This document shows, one piece after another, positions 9,150 to 16,343 of a stretch of DNA of 64,000 bases (position 1 is its first letter; every line of letters begins with the position of its first letter). Source of the DNA: an uncultured Campylobacter sp. (GTDB lineage Bacteria; Campylobacterota; Campylobacteria; Campylobacterales; Campylobacteraceae). The stretch lies in assembly GCF_963518785.1 (NCBI RefSeq), contig NZ_CAUQKJ010000001.1:248001-312000 (forward strand), written 5' to 3'. The translations under genes were made by a program, and so were the position numbers. The notes under the pieces are model-generated. The model was not told the DNA's origin and did not search any database. It saw only the letters and a program-made list of their open reading frames with translations.

Positions 9150-10190
9150 TTAAAAGCCTAGCTCATTTAGCTTTCTATATCCGTCACAACCGACTTGAGA
9201 TCCTAAATCGCAAGCCTTATTTAAATATTTTTTTGCAGTGTTTGTATCCTGTTTTACGCCTTCACCATAGAAATATGAAATCCCAAGATTATAGCAACCG
9301 TCGGCAAATTCCAAGCGACAAGCCTTCGAAAATAGCTCGTTTGCTTTTTTAGAATCTCGCTCTACGCCCTCGCCCGAATAGTATAGGACTCCCATATTGT
9401 AGCACCCATTGACTAATCCTAGATCGCAAGCCTTAGAATATAACTCATATGCTTTTTTGTAGTTTTGCTTTGTGCCACTACCATTTTCATATGAATTCCC
9501 GAGATTATAGCAGCTTTGGGCAAGCTCTAACTCACAAGCTCTAGAGTATAGTTCATTCGCTTTTTGGTAGCTTTGTTTTACGCCTTCCCCTTTTTCATAT
9601 AAAATTCCAAGATTATGGCAGCTTTCGCCATGTTTTAAATCGCAAGCTTTTAAATATAGCTCGCTTGCTTTTTTATAATCCTGTTTTACGCCTTCGCCCG
9701 AGGCATATAAAAGCCCGAGATTGTAGCATCCGTCACCTTCTTGCAAATCGCAAGCTTTGGAAAGCAGTTCGGTTGCTTTTTTGTAATCTTGCTTTACTCC
9801 CTTGCCTGAGTAGTATAAAACACCCAGATTGCCACAAGCTATGCTATTTTTTAAGTCGCAGGCCTTAGAATATAGTTCGGTCGCTTTTTTATAATCTTGT
9901 TCTACGCCCTTGCCGTATTCATATGACGCCCCTAAGGTGGTGCAACCCCAGCCGTCTCCCAAATTACAGGCTTTAGAATTTAGCTCTTTTGCTTTCTCAT
10001 AATCCTGCTTCACGCCATCCCCTGAATAGTATGCCATGGCGAGATTCACGCATGCTAAGGTATTGTTGCTATCGCATTCGCTTTGTAATCTGCTTATACC
10101 GGGATCTTCTTGTTCCGCCGATGGCAAAGCCGTGGCTTCTGCTAGCGATAAAGCCGCCGTAGCGATCAGCGCTAAAAATATCTTTTTCAT
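9150..10190 (-). CDS. Secreted cysteine-rich Sel1-repeat (Hcp-like) protein
   Basis: A 346-residue protein with a signal peptide (residues about 1-19) and eight consecutive 36-residue Sel1-like repeats, plus a final partial repeat. Each repeat follows the pattern xCxNLGxxYxxGxGVKQDYKKAxELYSKACDL, with paired cysteines spaced to form one disulfide per repeat. This is the design of Helicobacter cysteine-rich proteins (HcpA family). Those are periplasmic or secreted, with reported beta-lactam binding and immune effects. The tandem DNA repeats of about 108 bases make copy-number change by recombination likely. It is divergent from hisD. The ligand or partner is unknown. Confidence 0.9.
   Translation of the reverse strand: MKKIFLALIATAALSLAEATALPSAEQEDPGISRLQSECDSNNTLACVNLAMAYYSGDGVKQDYEKAKELNSKACNLGDGWGCTTLGASYEYGKGVEQDYKKATELYSKACDLKNSIACGNLGVLYYSGKGVKQDYKKATELLSKACDLQEGDGCYNLGLLYASGEGVKQDYKKASELYLKACDLKHGESCHNLGILYEKGEGVKQSYQKANELYSRACELELAQSCYNLGNSYENGSGTKQNYKKAYELYSKACDLGLVNGCYNMGVLYYSGEGVERDSKKANELFSKACRLEFADGCYNLGISYFYGEGVKQDTNTAKKYLNKACDLGSQVGCDGYRKLNELGF
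9200..10080 (-). repeat. Eight tandem ~108-base repeats encoding Sel1 units
   Basis: In-frame tandem repeats within the Sel1 gene, each carrying the recognisable core for YKKA-ELYSKACDL. The middle units are the most alike. Repeat number may differ between strains. Confidence 0.8.
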
Positions 10191-10337
10191 ACATCGCTCC
10201 GTTTAAAATTTCGGCTATTTTATTTCATTTTCGCTTAATCTTTTGAAAATCGGCGAGCTGTAAATTTACATAGCCGCAAGCTTAAAGGCGAAATTTAGCA
10301 AAAAGCGTTAAAATTCCAAGCATTACAAGGAGCAAAA

Positions 10338-11657
10338 ATGAAAATTTTAAAAAGCACGGACGCAAATTTCAAAGAGGAATTTGCGAGGTTGGTGCGCCGC
10401 GGCGAGACGGACATGAGATCGGTAATGCCCGTCGTAAGCGGCATCATCGAGGAGATCAGAGCGCGCGGCGATGAGGCGCTAGCTGAACAGATTGAGAAAT
10501 TTGACAGATGGCGCGTGCAGGGCGATCTGGCTATCACGCAAGAGCAGATGAGTCTCGCGTATGAAGGCTTAACCGCAGAGCTAAAAAACGCGCTACAAGT
10601 CGCATACGAGCGCATCTACGCCTATCACGAAAAGCAGCTTGAGAGAAGCTGGTTTAGCTTCGATCCAAGCGGCGCGATGCTCGGACAAAAGATCACGCCG
10701 GTAGATCGCGCGGGGCTGTATATCCCGGGGGGCAAGGCAGCGTATCCGAGCTCGCTTCTGATGAACGCGATCCCCGCAATCGTCGCGGGTGTGGAGGATA
10801 TCAGCGTCTGCACCCCCGCCGTGGGCGGCGTCGTAAACGAGCTACTGCTCGCGGCTATGCATGTGCTGGGGATCAAAAAGGCCTACAAAGTAGGCGGCGC
10901 CAGCGCGATCGCAGCGATGGCATACGGTACGCGCACGATCGGCAAGGTCGACGTCATCACGGGCCCCGGGAATATCTTCGTCGCAACCGCTAAAAAGCTC
11001 GTGTTCGGCGACGTAAATATCGATATGATCGCAGGCCCTAGCGAAGTGGGCGTCATCGCAAACGCCGCGGCAAATCCGCGCAACATCGCCGTAGATCTGC
11101 TCAGCCAAGCCGAGCACGACGAGATCGCGAGTAGCTTTTTGATAAGCGACGATGAAAAATTCGCTCTTTGCGTCGCAGAGCACATCGAGCGCGAGCTTCC
11201 TACGCTCGCGCGCGAGCCGATCGCTCGCGCCAGCATCCAAAACAAGGGCGCAATTATCATCGCGCGCGATATGAACGAGTGCGTGGGGCTAATGAACGAG
11301 CTTGCGGTCGAGCACCTCGAGATCGCAACCGAGAATGCCTACGAGCTGCTTCCGCGCATACGCCACGCAGGCGCGATATTTTTGGGCCACTACACGCCCG
11401 AAGCGATGGGCGATTACCTCGCAGGCCCTAACCATACGCTGCCGACCGGCGGAAGCGCGCGATTTTTCTCGCCTCTTGGGGTTTATAACTTCATCAAACG
11501 AAGCTCGATCATAGCGCTAAATAAGCGTGCCATAGACGAGCTCGGAGGCGCGTGCATGGCGCTAGCGGAGGCAGAGGGGCTCGGTGCGCACAAAAAATCG
11601 GTGCAGATTAGATTTGAAGAGAAGTTATTTTGCGGCGGTAGTGAAATTACGAAATGA
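10338..11657 (+). CDS. hisD: Histidinol dehydrogenase
   Basis: Catalyses the last two steps of histidine synthesis, oxidising L-histidinol to histidine with two NAD+ and a zinc ion. The 439-residue length is typical. Conserved blocks include VGGASAIAAMAYGT, the signature GPGNIFVATAKK, AGPSEVGVIA, LSQAEHDEIASS with the zinc-site Gln/His, the catalytic Glu-His in VEHLEI, and NHTLPTGGSARFFSPLG near the C-terminus. The start has AAGGAGC eight bases upstream. It stands alone rather than in a his operon, which is common in Campylobacterota. Confidence 0.96.
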   Translation: MKILKSTDANFKEEFARLVRRGETDMRSVMPVVSGIIEEIRARGDEALAEQIEKFDRWRVQGDLAITQEQMSLAYEGLTAELKNALQVAYERIYAYHEKQLERSWFSFDPSGAMLGQKITPVDRAGLYIPGGKAAYPSSLLMNAIPAIVAGVEDISVCTPAVGGVVNELLLAAMHVLGIKKAYKVGGASAIAAMAYGTRTIGKVDVITGPGNIFVATAKKLVFGDVNIDMIAGPSEVGVIANAAANPRNIAVDLLSQAEHDEIASSFLISDDEKFALCVAEHIERELPTLAREPIARASIQNKGAIIIARDMNECVGLMNELAVEHLEIATENAYELLPRIRHAGAIFLGHYTPEAMGDYLAGPNHTLPTGGSARFFSPLGVYNFIKRSSIIALNKRAIDELGGACMALAEAEGLGAHKKSVQIRFEEKLFCGGSEITK

Positions 11658-11963
11658 AATTTTAAAAAGCGGCTCAGGGCTTAAAATTTGCCCGCATGTA
11701 GCTTAAGGCGGTTCGCATGCAGCTTAAAAATTGCGAAGCGAAATTTTAAAAAGCACCGGCGGTAGTTGCGAAACCGAGAGCTGAAATTTTAAAATTTAAA
11801 GACAAGTTAAATTTTAAAAAACGTAAGCGTCGCGGCGAGAGTAAAATTTTAAAATTTCAAAAGCGCTATAAATTTAAAAAAACGGCCGTATTTGATTAAA
11901 ATTTAAGGCGAATTTACTAAGCGAAATGATATACTTTCGCTGATTTTTTACAAGGAGAGAAAA
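11658..11963. repeat. Gene-free gap dense in AAATTTTAAAATT motif
   Basis: About 306 bases with roughly ten copies of AATTTTAAAA-type palindromes. It also has a short direct duplication (CGCATG, one variable base, AGCTTAA) at about 11693 and 11714. No coding potential was seen. The promoter of the next gene lies at its end. Confidence 0.55.
11930..11935 (+). promoter_or_regulatory. Probable -10 box of the small secreted-protein gene
   Basis: TATACT lies 28 bases upstream of the ATG at 11964, with a TG dinucleotide just before it. No clear -35 was seen. Confidence 0.4.
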
Positions 11964-12254
11964 ATGAAAAAATCACTTTTAGTTTTGGCTAGTTTTGGCT
12001 TTGCGCTAAGTCTTAGCGCCGCAGATCTTTCAGATAGCTGCAAAGAGTACTTCGCAGATCTTGATAAGATGGTTGATACCTACAAACAAGCGGGTCAAGA
12101 GCAGCAGGTCAAGATGTATGAGGATCAAAAAAAGCAGTCTATGGATCAGATCAGCGCACTTCCTAAGGAGCAGCAAGAGGCCACTTGCAAACAAGCTAAA
12201 GAGATATTTAAGCAGATGATGGATCAGATGAAACAACAAGGCGTTATGAAATAA
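11964..12254 (+). CDS. Small secreted helical protein (DUF5339-like)
   Basis: A 96-residue protein with a clear signal peptide (about 1-19, ending LSA-AD). The mature part is charged, helical and rich in Gln, Lys and Met, with two cysteines at about residues 26 and 75 that could form one disulfide. The pattern of DxCKxY(F)xxxDxxxxxY near the start of the mature chain resembles the small periplasmic family annotated DUF5339. That link is from memory and moderate. It has an excellent AAGGAGAG ribosome site, its own -10 box and a terminator just after the stop, so it is a single-gene unit that may be well expressed. Function is unknown. Confidence 0.75.
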   Translation: MKKSLLVLASFGFALSLSAADLSDSCKEYFADLDKMVDTYKQAGQEQQVKMYEDQKKQSMDQISALPKEQQEATCKQAKEIFKQMMDQMKQQGVMK

Positions 12255-12287
12255 ATACCTTCGCGGGCATGATGATGCCTTCTTCAG

Positions 12288-12325
12288 TCGCGGCGATGCG
12301 ATATCGTCGCGATTAATTCTTTTTA
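12288..12325 (+). terminator. Rho-independent terminator after the small secreted-protein gene
   Basis: TCGCG-g-CGAT pairs with ATCG-t-CGCGA around a five-base loop (12288-12312), followed by TTAATTCTTTTT. It lies 33 bases after the stop codon of the gene at 11964. Confidence 0.65.
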
Positions 12326-12708
12326 AACTCACATTTTTTTAAAAATTTTTAAATTTTAAAATTTGGATGTTTTATCCTCGCTGCTTTCGGGGCGCACCAA
12401 GAATTTCAGATTTGATATTTAGCTTGTTGCAAGAAGTCAAAACCAATAAAGCGCTCGCCGTCGTTAAAATACTCCGCAAGGCGACGCATCTTAGTGGGAC
12501 GCTGCGGAGTACCAAAGATTTACGAGCCGTTTTGGCACGGCTCGAAACAGCGCCTCATCAATATGATGAATTCGAGGCTCGGTTTAAGCGTTATTTTATC
12601 GCGATTTGAAATAGCCGGGGCTCATAGATAGAGCGAATTCACGTCTCAGTTTGCGGTTCTGCTTATGAAATTTGCGGCTAAAATCATCTCGCAAAATCGC
12701 CTCAGATT
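12326..12708. other. Gene-free stretch with two hairpins
   Basis: No convincing gene is seen. Two perfect inverted repeats stand out: ACTCCGCA (12471-12478) with TGCGGAGT (12503-12510), and CGAGCCG (12523-12529) with CGGCTCG (12538-12544). An 80-codon frame at 12367-12609 has no ribosome site and no family resemblance. A small structured RNA is possible but unproven. Confidence 0.35.
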
Positions 12709-13327
12709 TTAATCCTTAGTAACGATCGCGCCGTTTTTTATTTCGTGCACGCAGACATTTCTGTGTAGCTCCTTGCCGGCATCTAAAGTATAGTAGAGCG
12801 TTGTTACTGTGCAGCGCAAATCGGCGTCGATGACGAACTCCTGCTTGGCGCGCATCGGCGGCTTGCTTTTACCGCAGTGCACGTAATCGGCGTAAATTTT
12901 GCGACAATCGCTTATACGAAATGCGTCGTTTAAAAGGCACATAAAAACATATTCGTGCCCGTGCTTGCTATCTTGAAAATTCCTCAGATAAAGCCTTAGC
13001 AGAATTGTTTTGGCGCTCTTTTTTTGGCAAACGACAAGCCCTTATGTCTTTGATTCTCTCCCAATACGCGCTTAGATTGTCGATTAAAAAATTCTCCTTT
13101 GCCAACGAAAACAGCTCATTTTTATCAAGTAAATTTTTATCGATAGCTGCTAAGGGCGAAATTTCTCCCGGATAGCGAATCGGCAGTTGCGCGATCGGTA
13201 GATCGTCGTAAATATCTTTCATACTCTGATAAATCTCTGGCTGCGGCGCATCGCCTTCCTTGACCGCGGCATTTTCCATGCCGCATAGCGCAAGTAGGCA
13301 CAGCAAAAATATCCACACCTGCTTCAT
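12709..13327 (-). pseudogene. Frameshifted secreted protein of unknown family (A7 tract)
   Basis: Two overlapping frames together read as one exported protein of about 205 residues. The first (13327 down to 12968) starts with a signal peptide after a GAGGGGG ribosome site and continues to an early stop. The second frame is open from the A7 tract at 13019-13025 (T7 on the plus strand) to a stop at 12709 and contains a good cysteine-rich sequence (HEYVFMCLLNDAFRISDCRK). A one-base change at the A7 tract would join them. This is either a decayed gene or a slipped-strand on/off switch. I do not recognise the family. Confidence 0.55.
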
Positions 13328-13524
13328 AACATTCCCCCTCGTTTCGGTCACGATCTCTTTGCTTCTGATCATACTGCAAATTTTAAAGCCTTAATATGAA
13401 GAAAAAAGATCAAAAATCAAAGCGCCCTTTTTACAACCACTCTCGCACTGTCTTTTTTTACCATTGCTTTTGGGTTAATTTAATCCGAGTCCTCTTGTTC
13501 TTGTGTGAAACGGACGATGCGCGA

Positions 13525-14226
13525 CTATTCGCCTTCCGTAGCCTTTTCGGTGAAGCTAACTATGCGTGGAGCTGCGATGCGCGCGTAATCCTGCGCGTTT
13601 AGGATGATCGAGTGATCAAGCAGGCCCGCGTTGAAAGCGATCTCTTCGAAGCGTCCGAACAGCGACGGATCGGCGATCAGCAGCAGTTTGTCGTGAAAGC
13701 TAAAAGGCGGCACCGAGCCGATGACGCAGTCCGTGAGATCGCCCACTTCGTCGGGACTTACGAGCGATGCTTTCGTGCCGCCGAGCCCCTCTGCCAAGCG
13801 CTTTAGATCGGTTTTATGATCGGCTGCGAAGACCGCTAGGACGTAAATTCTGCCGTTTCTGCCCGCGGGTTTGTCGCTAGGAAGCTTCAGCTGCTGTGGC
13901 ACGTTTGCGCAAATTTGATCGGCGGTTAAAGCTAAATTTGCTGCGCAGGCACCGTTTTCGCAGCCTTGAGCGGTTGCAACGCAAGAAGCATTGGAGTTTT
14001 GCGCGTCACCGGCGCTTGCTAAATTTAAATTTTGCGCGAAAGAGATTTGCCCATCCTTAAAGCCCTTGATCATGCAAACCAGCGCCTTTGCGCCTTGTCC
14101 CAGCTGCGTGCCTCGGATTTTGGCGACTTCAGCGGAGGTACCCGCGCTTTCGTGAGATACTACGCGGAAGCGCGCGCCTTGCTGCGTCAAAAGCTCTTTT
14201 AGGCTTTCAAAAATTCTCTCTGACAT
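13525..14226 (-). CDS. YbaK/EbsC-type aminoacyl-tRNA editing domain protein with a low-complexity insertion
   Basis: Proteins of this fold hydrolyse misacylated tRNAs such as Ala- or Cys-tRNA(Pro). The product is 233 residues, whereas single-domain members are usually about 160. The N-terminus (VVSHESAGTSAEVAKIRG...QGAKALVCMIKG) and the C-terminal half (KAS-SPDEVGDLTDCVIGSVPPF, then the HDKLLLIADPSL region) match the family. The extra length lies at about residues 60-122 and is rich in Asn, Ala, Ser and Cys. The ATG at 14226 is preferred to 14247 because AAGGAGAG precedes it at a normal distance. The insert sits between core strands, so it probably loops out. Confidence 0.8.
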   Translation of the reverse strand: MSERIFESLKELLTQQGARFRVVSHESAGTSAEVAKIRGTQLGQGAKALVCMIKGFKDGQISFAQNLNLASAGDAQNSNASCVATAQGCENGACAANLALTADQICANVPQQLKLPSDKPAGRNGRIYVLAVFAADHKTDLKRLAEGLGGTKASLVSPDEVGDLTDCVIGSVPPFSFHDKLLLIADPSLFGRFEEIAFNAGLLDHSIILNAQDYARIAAPRIVSFTEKATEGE

Positions 14227-14248
14227 TCTCTCTCCTTGTTTTTGCAAA

Positions 14249-14254
14249 ATTATA
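14249..14254 (-). promoter_or_regulatory. -10 box (TATAAT, minus strand) for the YbaK gene
   Basis: The plus strand reads ATTATA, giving a consensus TATAAT 23 bases upstream of the minus-strand ATG at 14226. Confidence 0.5.
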
Positions 14255-14432
14255 CTGAAATTTTAACCAAACGACCCATTGATACCGAAATTCCATTCTT
14301 CGCCGTAGAATTTGTCCTACGCCATAGAATTTATCTCGCCTGCGCGCAAGCCGCCCATTGCGCGATGAAAGATCTATTGCGTGGCGGAAATTCCGTCACG
14401 TATAAGCTCGGTCCGCCCTGCTTCTTGCGAAA

Positions 14433-14858
14433 TTATTTCATCTTGCGGATTTTAGGCTCTTTGCTCTCTACGAGCTCGTAAATTCTAAGCTCGACCTTGA
14501 CGTCTTTGGGCGCCAAAATTCTAATTTCGCCGCCGTCGTAGGCGAATGGATGCGTGAGCTCGTAATAGATCCGTTTCTTTTGCTTCTTGCCGTCGCAGAG
14601 CATCAGCGTTTGAGCAAGCTCATCGCCGCCGCTAAACTCGTAATAAAGCCCGTCCGAGCCCTCTTTTTGCTCTATTTTGCCGCCGATCAGATACGCGTCG
14701 TTGCAATCGGCTTTGATCTCTTTCGAAAAGATCGCTTCGACCTTAAATTGCTGCGGCGGCATCTTTGACGGCGTTAGCTGAAAGACGTTTAGCTGCTTTT
14801 GCGCTTCGCCGCCGAATAAAAACAGCGGCAAGAGGAAGAATAAAACGCTTTTTCTCAT
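14433..14858 (-). CDS. eco: Ecotin-family periplasmic serine protease inhibitor
   Basis: A 141-residue exported protein with a signal peptide (about 1-18). The mature sequence follows the ecotin pattern: FQLTP near the start, ADCN with the first disulfide Cys (C52), a YLIGGKIEQKEG strand, LCDGKKQKK with the second Cys (C88), and a C-terminal VKVELRIYE strand. Ecotin dimers bind chymotrypsin-fold proteases through a substrate-like loop before the second Cys. By alignment with E. coli ecotin, whose P1 is Met84, the P1 residue here is Leu85. It would act against host elastase- or chymotrypsin-like enzymes. AAGGAG precedes the start. Ecotin is not typical of C. jejuni. Confidence 0.82.
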   Translation of the reverse strand: MRKSVLFFLLPLFLFGGEAQKQLNVFQLTPSKMPPQQFKVEAIFSKEIKADCNDAYLIGGKIEQKEGSDGLYYEFSGGDELAQTLMLCDGKKQKKRIYYELTHPFAYDGGEIRILAPKDVKVELRIYELVESKEPKIRKMK

Positions 14859-14942
14859 ACTTTACTCCTTGAAAAGATATTTTTATTTAAAATTTTAGCA
14901 AAATTTTTACTCATTAAACTGAAATTTCAATCGACTTTGTTT

Positions 14943-15656
14943 TTATCTGTAGCAGATAATATTTTTTAGCGCCTCTGCCTCTGGTTTTAACGCCTCGCTA
15001 TCGGTTTTTTGCGCGGTGCCATTTTTGTTCGCTAAATTTTTGCTAGAGCTTTGCGGCGAGGGCTTTTCGCGCGAGTTTAAAATTTCGGCGGCGTCGCGCG
15101 ATATTTCGCCCTGCGTCTGCACGGTGGAAATTTCACCGCTAGCCCCGCCAACCTTGCTCGTATGGCGGCTTAGCACGCTTTTGACGCTTATCTTTTCGCC
15201 TGCGTAAAACGCCTCGCAAAGCCCTCTTTGCGCCTCATAGTCCGTCACTTTGACGCTGCCCTCTTGAAATTTATAAAATTTCACCCGTTTCGCTCTGCGC
15301 AGCTCCTCCGCTCCGCCCCATACGTCGCTCTGCGCGTCAAGATCCGCGAGCGCAAATGCGCCGTCTGCCGCCTTATACATATTGCCGAGCCTTATCGGTA
15401 TGCGTTCGCCGCTCTTTTTGGTAAGCACGAATCCGATCTTTTCGCCATCTTTTGGGCTCTGGCGGAACTGCCCCGAGAAAAACGCCGTGAAAAATGCGAT
15501 CTCCTTGGTCTCGCCGCCGGTGTCTAGGTATCTCGTCCAGCCATCTTCAGGCACGTCGATCTCGGCGACGTCTCGCCCGTCTTTTGCGCCGCATTTTAAG
15601 CCCGCGCAGCCGCTAAGCGCTAATGCCGCAAGCGCGGCTAAAAATAAGTTTTTCAT
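14943..15656 (-). CDS. Putative lipoprotein of unknown function with low-complexity tail
   Basis: A 237-residue protein with a lipoprotein signal (LSGC, Cys17). The conserved-looking core at about 50-160 includes GEKIGFVLTKKSGERIPIRL and MYKAADGAFALADLDAQ. The last 60 residues are rich in Ser, Lys, Asn, Glu and Ala and look unstructured. A decayed copy of the same core lies at 17798-18052, so this family has been duplicated locally. It lies between ecotin and a transketolase remnant, all on the minus strand. I cannot name the family. Confidence 0.75.
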   Translation of the reverse strand: MKNLFLAALAALALSGCAGLKCGAKDGRDVAEIDVPEDGWTRYLDTGGETKEIAFFTAFFSGQFRQSPKDGEKIGFVLTKKSGERIPIRLGNMYKAADGAFALADLDAQSDVWGGAEELRRAKRVKFYKFQEGSVKVTDYEAQRGLCEAFYAGEKISVKSVLSRHTSKVGGASGEISTVQTQGEISRDAAEILNSREKPSPQSSSKNLANKNGTAQKTDSEALKPEAEALKNIICYR

Positions 15657-15718
15657 ATTTTTCCTTCAAATAAATTTTGGCTCAAAGCAGGGCGCTCAGG
15701 CACGTAATCCGTAGGGCA

Positions 15719-16232
15719 TTATTTTAGGCTTGCGGGATAGCCGCTAAATTTTTCGATCCAGCCGTCCTCGCCGTAGAGCTCGCCGCAAAGGCAGTAAATT
15801 TTATGGTCGATGACGGCGTTTTCGGGGTCGTTTAGTAGATTAGCCGCGTATTTTGCCGCCATAGCAAAGCCCACCGCGTTTGCCACGCCTTGGCCTAGCG
15901 GTCCCGTCGCGACCTCGACGCCTTTAGTATGGATCTCGGGGTGGTCCGGAGTTTTAGAGCCTAGCTGGCGGAAGTTTTTTTAGATCGTCAAGGCTAAGAT
16001 CATAGCCGCTAAGATGCAAAAAGCTGTACACGAGCGAGCTTGCGTGACCGCCGCTAAATACGAGCCTATCGCGGTTTAGCCAGTTTGGATTTTTAGGATT
16101 GTGATTTAGAAATTTAGCCAGCACGACCATGACGTCCGCTAGCCCCATCGGCGCGCCAGGATGCCCGCTGTTTGCCTGCTGCACCATATCCGCGCATAAA
16201 AACCTTATCGTATCCGCCATCTTTTTTAGCAT
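15719..16232 (-). pseudogene. tkt: Transketolase remnant (N-terminal part, frameshift and truncation)
   Basis: The first 90 codons encode a textbook transketolase N-terminus (MADTIRFLCADMVQQANSGH, GAPMGLADVM, then NWLNRDRLVFSGGHAS). At 15975-15981 an A7 tract (minus strand) holds one base too many, and the frame ends at 15954. The other frame resumes exactly, with FRQLGSKTP, HTKGVEVATGPLGQGVANAVG and KIYCLCG, then departs from the family and stops at 15719. The rest of the roughly 650-residue enzyme is missing. It keeps a good ribosome site and a TATAAT box. A functional tkt is presumably elsewhere, making this a duplicated and decayed 5' fragment. Confidence 0.85.
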
Positions 16233-16255
16233 TTTTTCTCCTTAGTTTTTATGCG

Positions 16256-16261
16256 ATTATA
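16256..16261 (-). promoter_or_regulatory. -10 box (TATAAT, minus strand) upstream of the tkt remnant
   Basis: The plus strand reads ATTATA, 24 bases before the minus-strand ATG at 16232. The promoter seems intact although the gene is broken. Confidence 0.45.
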
Positions 16262-16343
16262 CGAAAATTCGGCTTAAATTTTACGCTTTTAACGCCACCG
16301 TAAATTTTAAAAACTCGGCGAAATTTTCCTTTTCTCTTTTTAA

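Noticed and set aside
12367..12609. 80-codon plus-strand frame MFYPRCF...
   Set aside because: It lacks a ribosome site, spans two hairpins and resembles no family.
13396..13602. 68-codon plus-strand frame upstream of the YbaK gene
   Set aside because: It runs into the opposite-strand gene's 3' end and has no family features.
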